In this document: piece by piece, positions 1 to 9,121 of the stretch
Layout: the number at the start of each line of letters is the position of its first letter
How positions within the stretch are numbered: the stretch's first letter is position 1
Assembly: GCA_019637695.1 (NCBI GenBank)
Contig: JAHBVG010000037.1
Coordinates: forward strand, 1-56,631
Direction: 5' to 3'
Length of the DNA: 56,631 bases
Source: Caldilineaceae bacterium
Lineage (GTDB): Bacteria > Chloroflexota > Anaerolineae > Caldilineales > Caldilineaceae
Translations under genes and position numbers: made by a program
The notes under the pieces: generated by a model
The model's input: the letters and a program-made list of their open reading frames with translations, nothing else
What the model was told of the DNA's origin: nothing
Database searches by the model: none

Positions 1-68
1 GAGATTTTCCTATGAAAACACTTTCTGCTTGTTGCGTTACGCCTTAACTTAATGACATTGGGTGACAT

Positions 69-323
69 ATGCCAACAGTTTTGCTGATCCGTGGTTGGCG
101 GCTGTTTATTTATACGAATGAAAACAACGAGCCTCCCTATGTCCACGCTCGCAAGGGTGATATGGAATGCAAATATTGGTTACTTGTCCCCCAGTTCGAC
201 ATTGAGTAGGCAAACACCTATAATCTTAGTCCGTCCGCTCAACGGGAAATTCACAAGATTATCTTTGAACATTTTGATTATCTCGTAGCTGAATACGAAC
301 GTATTCACCGAGAGGCACGGTAA
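69..323 (+). pseudogene. DUF4160 family protein, interrupted by an in-frame amber codon
   Basis: The frame opened by the ATG at 69 reads a typical DUF4160 start (MPTVLLIRGWRLFIYTNE, then EPPYVHARKGD), reaches TAG at 207-209, and then continues in the same frame with a family-like C-terminal half (YNLSPSAQREIHKII) to TAA at 321-323. The total of 84 codons is the usual family length, so one substitution (for example CAG or GAG to TAG) has split an otherwise intact gene. DUF4160 proteins are commonly encoded next to DUF2442 proteins in small toxin-antitoxin-like pairs, and the DUF2442 gene follows directly here. Readthrough or a sequencing error cannot be excluded. A GGGTGA element lies just upstream of the ATG. 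Confidence 0.75.
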
Positions 324-599
324 ATGAACTCTATTTTGGTTGAAAATGAGAAAGTCCACAACATCAAAATGGTGAAGGCAACGGAGCTATATTTGATGTT
401 GCATGTTGACGGAGAAGAAGTCCACATCCTTTGGGAAGAATGTTCTCAAAGACTTGCGCGTGCTTCATTTGAAGAGCGATCCCATATAGAGGTCTCGCCC
501 AGTGGCTATGGATTACACTGGCCGTTGGTGGATGAGGACCTGGCTATTTCACCCCTGCTTCTCAAAGCTGAATCTATTAACCCTGCCAGTCATGTCTGA
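324..599 (+). CDS. DUF2442 family protein
   Basis: A 91-residue protein with the DUF2442 hallmark near its C-terminus ([13 protein letters not shown], residues about 61-73), the segment by which this family is recognised. The ATG follows the TAA of the DUF4160 frame without a gap (TAA at 321-323, ATG at 324), so the two were translated as a unit. DUF2442/DUF4160 pairs are often listed as putative toxin-antitoxin or regulatory modules, but no activity is established. The protein has no signal peptide or membrane segment. Its 3' end overlaps the next gene's likely start by 8 bases (ATGTCTGA). Confidence 0.75.
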   Translation: MNSILVENEKVHNIKMVKATELYLMLHVDGEEVHILWEECSQRLARASFEERSHIEVSPSGYGLHWPLVDEDLAISPLLLKAESINPASHV

Positions 600-1443
600 C
601 ATGGAGGAATTCCCCCGCGCGCGTTGGCGTCTCATCATTGAGGATGAACCGCGAACCGGCGCGGCCAACATGGCCGTGGACGAAGCCATCGCCCTGGCCT
701 GCGCTGCCGGTGAATCGTCCTCAACGTTGCGCTTCTATCGTTGGTCGCCGCCTGCGGTGAGTTTAGGACGCCACCAAAAAGTTGTGGATGTAGATTTGGA
801 GCGAATTAAGATATTGGGCTACGATCTTGTACGGCGGACCACCGGCGGGCGCGCCATCCTCCACACGGATGAGCTGACCTATTCCGCCGTCGCCGCCGCT
901 GACGAGCCGCGCATGGCCGGCGGCGTCATGGACGCCTATCTGCGTTTGAGCAATGGGTTGCTGGCCGGGCTACAGGCGTTGGGTCTGATGGCCGAGAAGG
1001 CGGCGGGCAATGTGCGCGCCGGCCCCGATGTATCCGCCGCCTGTTTTGAAGTTCCCAGCGCCTATGAGATCACCGCGGGCGGGCGCAAATTGATGGGCAG
1101 CGCCCAAAGCCGCCGCCAGGGGCATGTCCTTCAACACGGCAGCCTGCCGCTGACTGGGGACATTACCCGCCTTGTCGACGTGCTATCGCTGCCCGCGGGT
1201 GAAGCGGCCCAATTGCGTCGTCAACTGGGAGAACGCGCCTCAACCCTGGCCGCGGCCATCGGTCTGCCCGATGACTCGCCCTTGTTGGAATTTCATCGCG
1301 TCGCCGCAGCAATGGCTGAGGGTTTCGCCGCAACGCTCAATCTGGATTTGATCCCCGGCCAGCTCACTGCCGCCGAAACCCGTTGCGCCGCCGAACTGAT
1401 CCGCACCCGGTACGCCAACCTTGAGTGGACGTATCATCGGTGA
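592..1443 (+). CDS. lipoate-protein ligase A family protein (BPL/LplA/LipB fold)
   Basis: A 283-residue cytosolic protein of the LplA/LipM family, which attaches or transfers lipoyl or octanoyl groups onto lipoyl domains of 2-oxoacid dehydrogenases and GcvH. Visible motifs are [11 protein letters not shown] near the N-terminus, [11 protein letters not shown] (the RRxxGG lipoate-pocket loop) and GRKLMGSAQ with the conserved lysine. The reading frame extends upstream. The ATG at 592 is chosen because its 8-base overlap with the DUF2442 stop is an arrangement seen at three other junctions in this window; the ATG at 601 is the alternative. Ligase, octanoyltransferase and amidotransferase members cannot be told apart from sequence alone. 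Confidence 0.85.
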   Translation: MSDMEEFPRARWRLIIEDEPRTGAANMAVDEAIALACAAGESSSTLRFYRWSPPAVSLGRHQKVVDVDLERIKILGYDLVRRTTGGRAILHTDELTYSAVAAADEPRMAGGVMDAYLRLSNGLLAGLQALGLMAEKAAGNVRAGPDVSAACFEVPSAYEITAGGRKLMGSAQSRRQGHVLQHGSLPLTGDITRLVDVLSLPAGEAAQLRRQLGERASTLAAAIGLPDDSPLLEFHRVAAAMAEGFAATLNLDLIPGQLTAAETRCAAELIRTRYANLEWTYHR

Positions 1444-1604
1444 GAAAGGGATTGGTGACTGGGGATTGGTGAATGGGGCAGAGATGAGGGGATGATGCGT
1501 GAGACGTGTTACGTGTTGGGTAAAGAGGCGTAGGCTGCCACCTGCAACTTGCAACCTGCCACTTGCCAAAGGCTCGACCACTTTTGCCTTTTGGTTTTTG
1601 CCTT
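1444..1604. repeat. intergenic low-complexity repeat words
   Basis: The spacer starts with tandem variants of GGGGATTGGTGACT/GGTGAATGGGG (about 1449-1477). It then carries a second word family, CACCTGCAACTTGCAACCTGCCACTTG (about 1540-1565, in two adjacent imperfect units). The same words recur near 9950-10030, 16240-16317, 18812-18846, 50693-50714 and 56583-56602. I see no gene here. Confidence 0.6.
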
Positions 1605-1703
1605 GTAACTATACAGGTCATGCGTGGGGCGCAATGAGCGCTCGCAAATAAAGCGATAGGTACTTCCGCCCCACGCATGCCCCTCCGTGACCTGTACAGT
1701 TAC
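1605..1703. repeat. 99-bp two-step inverted repeat
   Basis: Bases 1605-1620 pair with 1688-1703 (15 of 16, the exception being a G-U type change), and 1621-1631 pair perfectly with 1667-1677. A 10-base bulge lies on the right side only and a 35-base apical loop is left. The element fills most of the gap between the lipoate-ligase gene and the DUF503 gene. It could be a miniature inverted-repeat element, a structured transcript or a terminator; the base pairing is directly visible and the role is not. Confidence 0.65.
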
Positions 1704-1755
1704 TTTGTCCTTTTGATTCTTTCTGCCCTAACCGTTACCTGCTACCTGCTCTCTT

Positions 1756-2043
1756 ATGGCTATCGGACTCCTTACACTCGAACTCTATCTCCCCGTGACG
1801 GACAGCTTGAAGGAGAAGCGCAGCATCCTCAAGCCGTTGATCGCGCGCATCCGGCGTGAGTTCAACGTCTCTGTCTGCGAAGCCGAAGCGCAGGACACGC
1901 TGACGCGCGCCGTCCTTCAGGTCGTCTGTGTGAGCCAGAACGGCGCATTGGCGCACCGTCAACTGCAACTGGTCGCCAACAAAGTAGAAAATTGGCGCAT
2001 TGACGCCGAATTGCTCGATTACTTTATCGAGATGATCGATTGA
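1756..2043 (+). CDS. DUF503 family protein (YlxP-like)
   Basis: A 95-residue protein matching the DUF503/YlxP family end to end. It has the N-terminal hydrophobic strand, the [16 protein letters not shown] motif at about residues 17-32, and a C-terminal helix ending in EMID. In many Gram-positive bacteria ylxP lies in the nusA-infB-rbfA region and has been linked to ribosome assembly. Here that neighbourhood is absent and the gene stands alone between two repeat-rich spacers. The ATG at 1756 gives the standard family length. It is followed 8 bases after its stop by a perfect palindrome. Confidence 0.85.
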   Translation: MAIGLLTLELYLPVTDSLKEKRSILKPLIARIRREFNVSVCEAEAQDTLTRAVLQVVCVSQNGALAHRQLQLVANKVENWRIDAELLDYFIEMID

Positions 2044-2051
2044 CCACCAGC

Positions 2052-2085
2052 AAAATGGCCCAGAGCGTACGCTCTGGGCCATTTT
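2052..2085. terminator. perfect 34-bp palindrome, probable bidirectional terminator
   Basis: The palindrome runs from AAAATGGCCC to GGGCCATTTT with no mismatch. A-rich and T-rich ends would give a GC-rich stem followed by U residues on either strand. It sits just after the DUF503 stop and faces the convergent lgt gene. Confidence 0.85.
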
Positions 2086-2119
2086 GATCCACCGAATTCA
2101 CTCGGCGTTTACTCTCTCG

Positions 2120-2167
2120 AACCTGCTTTGGCAGGTTTCTCTGTTAGCCGCCGGTTTTAACCGGCGG
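2120..2167. repeat. two adjacent hairpins between convergent genes
   Basis: The first hairpin pairs AACCTGC (2120-2126) with GCAGGTT (2131-2137). The second is CCGCCGGTT-TT-AACCGGCGG (2148-2167). After these come two near-identical copies of CTACCCCCGC(C/T)GA(T/C)GGGCG (2181-2220), and the lgt stop codon lies in the second copy. This looks like an interspersed repeat that has reached the 3' end of lgt. Confidence 0.55.
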
Positions 2168-2204
2168 TTGATGTTGATGTCTACCCCCGCCGATGGGCGA
2201 TGGG

Positions 2205-3161
2205 CTACCCCCGCTGACGGGCGGTCTTTCCCACTTTGGCCGCAGGGAGTGGCGGGCCTGCATTGCTTAACGCGCGCAGGCTCTCCTCTGGGTGTTCCTC
2301 TGCCGACCAATTCCGGTGACGCAGAATCAGCAGCGTCACACTGACGACTACGCTGATAATGGCGATCCACTGTGCTGTCGCCAGCGCGCCCATGGTCCAC
2401 GCGTCGGGGCGGAACATCTCTACCCAGAACCGTCCTAGCGGATAGGCGATAAAATAGAGTAATGTGGCATCGCCCAAGCGCATTTTGTGTCCGAATCGCC
2501 GGATAATCAGGAAGAGTACGGCAAACGCCGCCAGATTCCAAAGCGCTTCATAGAAAAAGGTGGGGTGGAATCCGTTACTGGCATACCATTCCAATGTGGC
2601 TGGCGTTAGATTGCCTGTGCCACATATGCCAATGCCGGGCGGTAAATTGGGCGGCGGCTGGCAAGGATAGATCGGGTTAATGTGAAAGGCCCAGGGGAGA
2701 TCCGTACGAGGACCGTAGAGTTCCTGGTTAATGTAGTTGCCCATCCGCCCAACTGCCTGCGCCACTAACACGTTAGGGCCAATGAAATCAAGATACTTTA
2801 AAATGTTCAGCTTGTTGACCCAGGCGTAGACGACGACGGCGATGACACCGCCAATGAGGCCGCCATAGATCCCCAGGCCACGAAACCCGCCATTCCAAAA
2901 ATTGATGATCTCGATGGGGTTCCGCCGGTAATAGGACCATCCCTCTGCATCCGCCGGTGAACTGACGACATGGTAGAGGCGCGCCCCGATAATGCCCAAA
3001 ATCAGCGTCCACGCCAGTAAATTCCAAACATGGTCAGGGTTTTCGCCTGCCCGTTCTGCGTTGCGGGCTGAAAGCCAGGCCGCGATCACCGCGCCGCCCA
3101 CAATTAAGATGCCATACCACTGTAAGGCAAATGGCCCCAGATCGAGGATAACAGGATTCAT
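2205..3161 (-). CDS. lgt: prolipoprotein diacylglyceryl transferase Lgt
   Basis: A 318-residue polytopic membrane protein that transfers diacylglyceryl from phosphatidylglycerol to the lipobox cysteine of prolipoproteins. The family signature GRMGNYINQELYG lies near residue 140, and the late arginine motif FWVEMFRPD is present. The usual HGG motif reads GIYGGLIGG, so the histidine known to be essential in the E. coli enzyme is tyrosine here; other phyla also vary at this position. The ATG at 3161 is preceded by GGGGAGAAG. The hydrophilic C-terminal tail (about 35 residues) runs into repeat sequence. Clients in this window include the CapA-like and octahaem lipoproteins. Confidence 0.93.
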   Translation of the reverse strand: MNPVILDLGPFALQWYGILIVGGAVIAAWLSARNAERAGENPDHVWNLLAWTLILGIIGARLYHVVSSPADAEGWSYYRRNPIEIINFWNGGFRGLGIYGGLIGGVIAVVVYAWVNKLNILKYLDFIGPNVLVAQAVGRMGNYINQELYGPRTDLPWAFHINPIYPCQPPPNLPPGIGICGTGNLTPATLEWYASNGFHPTFFYEALWNLAAFAVLFLIIRRFGHKMRLGDATLLYFIAYPLGRFWVEMFRPDAWTMGALATAQWIAIISVVVSVTLLILRHRNWSAEEHPEESLRALSNAGPPLPAAKVGKTARQRG

Positions 3162-3272
3162 TCGGAACTTCTCCCCCTAGACGATATGTTATCGCCCCCA
3201 TTGAGCGTAAATGATAAGTCCTCAGTATAGCCGCAACTTCGGGAAAACACCAAGCAGCGGCGGATCAACCGA

Positions 3273-4217
3273 TCAGTAGCGAGCGCCCGCCTCCAGCCAG
3301 ACTTCGAGCATCCGCCCGATCCGATGCAGGCTCTGGGCGCTGACCTTGTCTAGCGTGTCCGCCGTTGTGTGGCGATGGGGATAGTTGACGTCAAAGATCT
3401 CGATTGACCGCATCCCTGCCTCCAGGATAGGGTTTGGCGTGTTTTCGCTCGTCTCGGGCAGGCGGTTGACGATCCAGCGATCATAACCAAGTTCAGCAGC
3501 TACCCCCCACAGCGCACTGGTCAGGGCTGCGTCACCCGGTTGCGGGCGGAAAATACGCTGATCCGTGTCACCGACGCCATCGATCACAATGGCGAATTGC
3601 GGATCCCCACAGCGGGGGAGCGCATCGATCTGCTCAACAAAATACCGCTTGCCCAGATCGTGATCCCATTCGGGGATCTGAGCATTGCGCCCTGCGTCGA
3701 AGAAGACCAGACAGACCTCGTGTCCGCTCTCTTCCACGTTGAGGGTGCGCGCCAATTCCAGCAAGACAGCTGTGCCCGATGCGCCGTCATTCGCGCCGGG
3801 GACGGGTTGCGATGCGCGATCTGGATTGCGATCCTGGTCCGCAAAGATCCGCGTGTCGTAGCTCGTCGCCAGGAGTGCAGTGGGTCCTTCACCGCGCACG
3901 GCAATGATGTTACGCGCCGATAGATCGGCGTCAGTCACACGGAAAGGCTGTATGTATACTGCCCAGCCCAGTTTGCCCAGTTCCTCGATTAACCAGTCGG
4001 ACATGGCGACACTGCTCTGGCTGCCGGTAATGCGGGGACCATATTCCACCTGCCGGGCCACGTAGAGCAGCGCCTGCTCGCCCGAAAAAGAAGGGTTATT
4101 GGTGGCTGGATCTACCAATCCATAACCCAGATAGCCGAAGAAACTAATCGCCGCTACCAGCGCAGCGATCAGAGAAATCTCGGCAGCGTAAAGTCGAATC
4201 GATTGTAAAAACTTCAT
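3273..4217 (-). CDS. M28-family peptidase/glutaminyl-cyclase-like protein, probably inactive
   Basis: A 314-residue protein with an N-terminal membrane anchor (about residues 14-34) and an M28 zinc-peptidase fold outside the membrane. The family order is recognisable: a strand ending TSYDTR, then GANDGASGTA, then LVFFDAGRN, and PHRHTTADTLDKV near the C-terminus. In active members the first site is HYD and the third carries a glutamate (FFDGE or FFDAED). Here the histidine is serine and the acidic pair is Gly-Arg, so one zinc ligand and the catalytic base appear lost, while the bridging Asp and the last His remain. It may be a binding protein or a decayed enzyme. It stands alone between lgt and der. 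Confidence 0.75.
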   Translation of the reverse strand: MKFLQSIRLYAAEISLIAALVAAISFFGYLGYGLVDPATNNPSFSGEQALLYVARQVEYGPRITGSQSSVAMSDWLIEELGKLGWAVYIQPFRVTDADLSARNIIAVRGEGPTALLATSYDTRIFADQDRNPDRASQPVPGANDGASGTAVLLELARTLNVEESGHEVCLVFFDAGRNAQIPEWDHDLGKRYFVEQIDALPRCGDPQFAIVIDGVGDTDQRIFRPQPGDAALTSALWGVAAELGYDRWIVNRLPETSENTPNPILEAGMRSIEIFDVNYPHRHTTADTLDKVSAQSLHRIGRMLEVWLEAGARY

Positions 4218-4371
4218 CTTGGGGGTCTCAAAGAGAACAAGAGAACAGCCTTTGCGAAAAAGTAGCGGGTGACTTTCTCAGCGACGCAAATACCTTGATG
4301 GTTCTTGGATAGTGCGTAGTGCGTAAACTTGTCCACGCACCGCGCACTCTGTAACCATATTTATGCGACCA

Positions 4372-5754
4372 TTAGTCATCACCTTTGTTGCGCGGTCGCA
4401 TGAAGATCCGAATGGGCGTACCGAGATAAGGATGGTATTCTCGGATCTGGTTTTCTATATAGCGGTGGTAACTGAAGTGGGCCAGATCCGGATCGTTGAC
4501 GAAGAGGACGAAAGTGGGGGGCGCCACATCGGCCTGGGTCGCATAATAGATGCGCAATCGCCTGCCGCCGCTGGTAGGCGCTGGTGTGCGATCATATGCT
4601 TCTTGAATAATGCGGTTGACCTCGCTGGTACTCAGGCGATGATGCCGTTCGGCGGCCACGGCTAGCGCCGTCGGCAGCACCGTGTGGACACGCTGTTTGG
4701 TCAGCGCGCTGATAAAGAGTACGGGCACATAATCGAGGAATTTCAATTCCTGGCGCACTTTGCGCGTATATTCCACCATGGTGTGCGTATCTTTTTCCAC
4801 AGCATCCCACTTGTTGACGATGACGACGACGCCCTTGTGCTTTTCGAGTACATACCCGGCCACATGTGCATCCTGCGCAGTGACGCCGTCAACGCCGTCG
4901 ATCAGCAACAACGCCACATCCGCACGGTCGATGCCTTGCATACTGCGCAGCACACTGTACTTCTCGATGCCCGGTTCTACCTTGCCGCGGCGGCGCACGC
5001 CAGCCGTATCGATCAACGTGATGCGTTGGCCTTCATAGGTCAATTGCGTATCGATGAAATCGCGCGTCGTCCCTGCGATCTCGCTGACGATAGCGCGCTC
5101 CTGGCCGAGGATGGCGTTGAGCAAGCTGCTCTTGCCTACGTTAGGGCGCCCTACAATCGAGATGCCGATGGTCTCTTCTTCGTCCTCATCGGCGGGGTAC
5201 GCAGGCAGAACCTTTACCACCTCGTCGAGCATATCGGCCACACCCATGCTGTGGAACGCGCTGATGGGGAATGGCTCACCCAGCCCCAATGCCCAGAATT
5301 CGGCAGCATCCAGTTGGCGTTCCTTGCTTTCGGTCTTGTTCACTGCCAAAAAGAGCGGCTTGGGGGTCTGGCGCAGCGACTCAGCCAATTCTTGATCGGC
5401 TGCGGTCATCCCTTCTTTGCCATCGACCACAAAGATAATGACATCGGCCTCTTCCATGGCGACCTGGGCCTGGTTCTGCACCTCGGTCACAAAGTGGGCC
5501 GAATCTTTGGCGAGCGGCGCTGCGCCAGGGATCTGAGCGCGATATTCGGCGGTAGATTGCGCCTCCAGCCCGCCGGTGTCGATTACAATAAAGCCAACCC
5601 CGTTCCAATCGCTTTCCCCGTAAAGACGGTCGCGCGTCGTGCCGGGTAGATCCTCGACAATGGCCTTGCGCGTCCCGGTCAACCGGTTAAACAGGGTGGA
5701 TTTGCCCACATTAGGCCGCCCAACCAGGGCAATCACAGGTTTCCGTTGCGTCAT
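4372..5754 (-). CDS. der: ribosome biogenesis GTPase Der (EngA)
   Basis: A 460-residue cytosolic protein with two tandem GTPase domains and a C-terminal KH-like domain, the architecture unique to Der, which acts in 50S subunit maturation. Domain 1 has GRPNVGKST (residues 12-20), a DTGG motif and NKTE. Domain 2 has GRPNVGKSS (about 202-210), DTAGVRRRGK and NKWD. Domain 1 carries an insertion after the DTGG loop, rich in Ala and Gln, before the helix that precedes the VVDG strand. The ATG at 5754 gives a normal N-terminus. The gap to the next gene upstream (5755-5934) holds only a weak 6-bp hairpin near 5903-5926. Confidence 0.96.
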   Translation of the reverse strand: MTQRKPVIALVGRPNVGKSTLFNRLTGTRKAIVEDLPGTTRDRLYGESDWNGVGFIVIDTGGLEAQSTAEYRAQIPGAAPLAKDSAHFVTEVQNQAQVAMEEADVIIFVVDGKEGMTAADQELAESLRQTPKPLFLAVNKTESKERQLDAAEFWALGLGEPFPISAFHSMGVADMLDEVVKVLPAYPADEDEEETIGISIVGRPNVGKSSLLNAILGQERAIVSEIAGTTRDFIDTQLTYEGQRITLIDTAGVRRRGKVEPGIEKYSVLRSMQGIDRADVALLLIDGVDGVTAQDAHVAGYVLEKHKGVVVIVNKWDAVEKDTHTMVEYTRKVRQELKFLDYVPVLFISALTKQRVHTVLPTALAVAAERHHRLSTSEVNRIIQEAYDRTPAPTSGGRRLRIYYATQADVAPPTFVLFVNDPDLAHFSYHRYIENQIREYHPYLGTPIRIFMRPRNKGDD

Positions 5755-5934
5755 ATTTTCTATCTCATCTCCAATGCCGTTGCATCGTCATCAAAATGCG
5801 CGCCGCTTCTGCTGCCGCGTCCTCCATCCTAGCCTGGGATCGAACCGCATAGCAGTGAGCCACGTTTCATTGTACCGCGCAGGGTTGCGGGCAGTCTAAT
5901 TGACGTCTTACCAGCAGAGAAGACGTTCAATGCA

Positions 5935-7215
5935 TTATGGGGTTGGGGACGGGGTAGGCTCGACGCCCGGCGTTGTAGCCGGGGGCGGGATTGCCTCAAT
6001 CGTTACCTCGACGGTCTGCGGAATCAATCCGTCCACCGTAATGCCTTCGGGCGGCACTACCGTCGGCACAACCGTGTGGCTGCCGGGCAGTAGATCGGCC
6101 AGATTTAAGGTAACCCGTACATCCTCAGGGCGGAGCGCGTCGAGGCGTGGCAGCGGCCCGCTGACAATCACATCTATGCGCGTGAGCGATACGATGGCGC
6201 GCAGATTGCTATCCAGCCCCTGAATAATCGGCTCGCGGCTGACAGGGATGCTACTTTCAATCGGCGAAATTGTGACGATGGCTGTGATGCTGGTTTCACC
6301 CAACGTCGACACATTTTCTGGCAAGAGCAGAGGAAGCCGTTCGCGCACGGTGGCGGTGGCATTCTCGATGTTGAGTACTGGGGTTTCGACAAAGCCGCCC
6401 ACATCCAACAGCGCTTCGGGGCTGCCGCGCAAGATCACCGTCCCCGGTTCAGAAGAGATGCTCGTGAGGCGATAACCGGGCGCTGGTTGGCCTTCCACTG
6501 TGACGACGACGGCGACCTCTTTACGCCCTGGGCGCTGCACAATGGGGATAATGACGCGTGCGCTCTGTGATTCAACGGTGACGCGATCCACAACCAGATT
6601 TTGCGCGTTGCGTGGAGAGAGCGCCTGTGTCCGCTCGACCTGACTCTTGGCCCCACGCAGAAAGATCTCGGCAACGGCGACGGTCACTTGTTCCACCTGT
6701 GTACGTGGCCCGCTAATCGTCACTGTCTCTGGCTCGGTGAGCGCTGGTTGCGCCTCGTAGCTAAAGGCAGGGCTATCCATTAGTTCTGCCTGCACAGGAA
6801 CAACTTTGGTGGCGATTGGCTCGATCTGCACCCGCAATTGGCGCGGTTGTTGATCGATCACGTCGATGTCGGGGTTCACCGACTCGACAATAATAGATAC
6901 TTCGTGGGGGCCAGGCGATAGATTGTTGAGGTTGATGTAGGCGTTGAAATCGTTGACCGAGACAGTTTCAAGCGTGCGCTTGGGCGCTCGCAGGGTCAAA
7001 AAGACCGTACGTCGCGTCAGATCTTGCAGCGTCTGATTTCCATCAGCCAGCCCCTGTACCTGAATGGGAATCGGTTGATCAAAGTTGAGCCGCTCTAGTG
7101 GGTTTTCCTGGTCGATGGCAAAAAACCAGACAATCAGCGCCAGGAGGATTGACATGATGAGCGTACTAAAATGTTCTCGCATACTGTTATTGAGTTTGAA
7201 CACTCTGTTCTGCAT
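5935..7215 (-). CDS. YbbR-domain protein (CdaR-like), c-di-AMP cyclase partner
   Basis: A 426-residue protein with one N-terminal membrane helix (about residues 17-31 in this frame) followed by several YbbR repeats outside the membrane and a short Pro/Thr-rich tail ([13 protein letters not shown]). YbbR/CdaR proteins bind and modulate the membrane diadenylate cyclase CdaA, whose gene immediately precedes this one and overlaps it by 29 bases. The ATG at 7215 has AAGAAGAAG upstream. An internal Met at residue 12 (7182) would remove the overlap but lacks a ribosome-binding site. The glmM gene that often completes this operon in Firmicutes is absent here. Confidence 0.85.
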   Translation of the reverse strand: MQNRVFKLNNSMREHFSTLIMSILLALIVWFFAIDQENPLERLNFDQPIPIQVQGLADGNQTLQDLTRRTVFLTLRAPKRTLETVSVNDFNAYINLNNLSPGPHEVSIIVESVNPDIDVIDQQPRQLRVQIEPIATKVVPVQAELMDSPAFSYEAQPALTEPETVTISGPRTQVEQVTVAVAEIFLRGAKSQVERTQALSPRNAQNLVVDRVTVESQSARVIIPIVQRPGRKEVAVVVTVEGQPAPGYRLTSISSEPGTVILRGSPEALLDVGGFVETPVLNIENATATVRERLPLLLPENVSTLGETSITAIVTISPIESSIPVSREPIIQGLDSNLRAIVSLTRIDVIVSGPLPRLDALRPEDVRVTLNLADLLPGSHTVVPTVVPPEGITVDGLIPQTVEVTIEAIPPPATTPGVEPTPSPTP

Positions 7216-8023
7216 TTACTTCTTCTTGTTCGGAATCAGCATTCGTCGTCCGCGGATCGTAGAACTCGGTCAGGATGCGGCGTAACCGGTTGTTGTCAAG
7301 CCTGCGGATAATGCGTCCATTGCGGGCTACTGAGATCGCGCCGGTCTCTTCCGATACGGCGACGGCGAGCGCATCCGATTGTTCGGTGATGCCAATCGCA
7401 GCCCGGTGACGAGTTCCCAGTTGCGGATCTAGCAATTCGCGGTGGGTGAGCGGAAGGACACAGCCCGCCGCGGCGACACGTCCATCGCGGATCAGTACAG
7501 CGCCGTCATGTAGGGCTGTTTTTGGGAAAAAGATGGTCGTGAGCAATTCAGCGCTCACTTCACCGCTGATCATAGTGCCGCGGTCGATGTACTCACCCAG
7601 GCCGGTCGCGCCCTCCAGAACGATCAACGCGCCATACCGGTTGTCTGAGAGTTGCTCACAAGCCTTGACGATCTCGTTGATCATCTGCTGTGTGGTGGCC
7701 CCTTCAACGCGCCGGTTGAGGAAGGGCATCCCGCGCCCGACCCGTTCCAATGCGCGCCGCAGCTCAGGCTGAAAGATGACTGGGATCGCGACCAATACGG
7801 CCAGCGAACTGCTGCGTAGCAACCAGCTAAACGCCGTCAATTCTACCGTGCGGGTGACAACGGCGATCACCAGGCCAATCACCAGGATGCCGCGCAGAAG
7901 TTGTACAGCCTGCGTACCTCGGAAAAGACGCAGCAGGATGTAAAAGAAGAGAGCGACAAGGCTCAGGTCGATTATGCTCTGCCAGTTGTATAACCGACCG
8001 AGTACTGCAACGATGTCATTCAT
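7187..8023 (-). CDS. cdaA: diadenylate cyclase CdaA
   Basis: A 278-residue membrane enzyme that condenses two ATP into cyclic di-AMP. Three N-terminal hydrophobic segments (about residues 15-80) precede a DAC (DisA_N) domain. The catalytic motifs are intact: DGAVLIRDG near residue 170 and GTRHRAAIG near 205 (the DGA and RHR motifs). The length matches Bacillus CdaA. It is translationally linked to the YbbR-domain gene downstream. This implies c-di-AMP signalling, usually tied to osmolyte and potassium control and wall homeostasis; no c-di-AMP receptor is recognisable in this window. Confidence 0.93.
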   Translation of the reverse strand: MNDIVAVLGRLYNWQSIIDLSLVALFFYILLRLFRGTQAVQLLRGILVIGLVIAVVTRTVELTAFSWLLRSSSLAVLVAIPVIFQPELRRALERVGRGMPFLNRRVEGATTQQMINEIVKACEQLSDNRYGALIVLEGATGLGEYIDRGTMISGEVSAELLTTIFFPKTALHDGAVLIRDGRVAAAGCVLPLTHRELLDPQLGTRHRAAIGITEQSDALAVAVSEETGAISVARNGRIIRRLDNNRLRRILTEFYDPRTTNADSEQEEVNAEQSVQTQ

Positions 8024-8076
8024 TTTACATGTGACAAGAGACTAGCGTTGTGTCAACAATGAAATGATTGAGACAT

Positions 8077-8106
8077 GGTACGGGCGCTGCTTGCTGCGCC
8101 CGTACC
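8077..8106 (-). terminator. 11-bp stem hairpin between cdaA and argF
   Basis: GGTACGGGCGC (8077-8087) pairs perfectly with GCGCCCGTACC (8096-8106) around an 8-base loop. It lies between the start of cdaA and the stop of argF, both on the minus strand, so it fits termination downstream of argF. Confidence 0.6.
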
Positions 8107-8130
8107 CCTCAAATCATCCTTGACGAGACA

Positions 8131-9063
8131 CTAGAGCGGCACATTCCCTAACAGGTGAGCCAACACAGCCTTCTGTGCATGGAGCCGATTGTGCGCCTGG
8201 GGAAAGAGAACGCTGCTACTGCCATCCGCCACGTCATCGGTGATCTCTTCCCCGCGGTGGGCAGGCAGACAATGCATGATCAGCACGTTCTGGTTTTCGG
8301 TGCGTTCGACCAATTGTCGATTCAACTGATAAGACGGGAAGATCGCCAGCCGCTTTTCGCGTTCCTCTTCCTGGCCCATGCTGGTCCATACATCTGTGTA
8401 AAGGATATCGGCGCCGATCACGCCATCCAAATCATCGGTGACCACAACCTCACCGTCGCACGCTTCCAAAATGGCGTTGTCGGGTATATAGCCAGGCGGC
8501 GAGATGATGCGCACATTCATACCAACTTTGCCGGCGGCCATCATCAGGCTGGTGGCGACATTGTTGGCGCCGTCCCCCACATAAACTATGGTGCGATCCT
8601 CTAGATCACCCAGACATTCCCACGCAGTGAAGATATCCGTCAGCGCCTGACAGGGGTGGCTAAAATCGCTCAACCCATTGATCACGGGGACGCTGCCCCA
8701 TTCGGCCAATTCGAGGACATGCTGATGGGCGAAGACGCGCGCCATAATGCCATCCACATAGCCGCTGAGAACGCGCGCCACATCTGGCGCACTCTCACGG
8801 CTGCCCAGCCCGACTTCTTGCGGGCTGAGGTAGAAGGCGTAACCGCCCAGGTGCTGCATTCCCATCTCAAAGCTGACGCGTGTGCGAAGCGAGGGCTTTT
8901 GGAAGATCATCGCCAGCGACTTATTGGCAAGGATAGGCTCATTTTGCCCCTGCGTCTTGCGTTCTTCCTTTAGCCGTTTGGCCAGACGCAAAAGGCCCCA
9001 AAATTGATCCGGGGAGATCTCGTTCAAGTCGGTAAAATGTTTTAATGCAGGAATCGCAGACAC
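8131..9063 (-). CDS. argF: ornithine carbamoyltransferase
   Basis: A 310-residue cytosolic enzyme that makes citrulline from ornithine and carbamoyl phosphate in arginine synthesis. The carbamoyl-phosphate loop reads [11 protein letters not shown], followed by HPCQALTD and [11 protein letters not shown], which distinguishes ornithine from aspartate transcarbamylases. The start is GTG at 9063, supported by GAGGA eight bases upstream. No other arginine gene is visible nearby. It follows the FAH-family gene on the same strand at a distance of 58 bases, so the two may be cotranscribed. Confidence 0.95.
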   Translation of the reverse strand: MSAIPALKHFTDLNEISPDQFWGLLRLAKRLKEERKTQGQNEPILANKSLAMIFQKPSLRTRVSFEMGMQHLGGYAFYLSPQEVGLGSRESAPDVARVLSGYVDGIMARVFAHQHVLELAEWGSVPVINGLSDFSHPCQALTDIFTAWECLGDLEDRTIVYVGDGANNVATSLMMAAGKVGMNVRIISPPGYIPDNAILEACDGEVVVTDDLDGVIGADILYTDVWTSMGQEEEREKRLAIFPSYQLNRQLVERTENQNVLIMHCLPAHRGEEITDDVADGSSSVLFPQAHNRLHAQKAVLAHLLGNVPL

Positions 9064-9121
9064 AGATTCATCCTCGCGTAATGCATGGGTGGGTGCGTAT
9101 GGTCAATGAATGCCGCCTGAA

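Noticed and set aside
4684..5649. 321-codon open frame opposite der
   Set aside because: Antisense shadow of two conserved GTPase domains.
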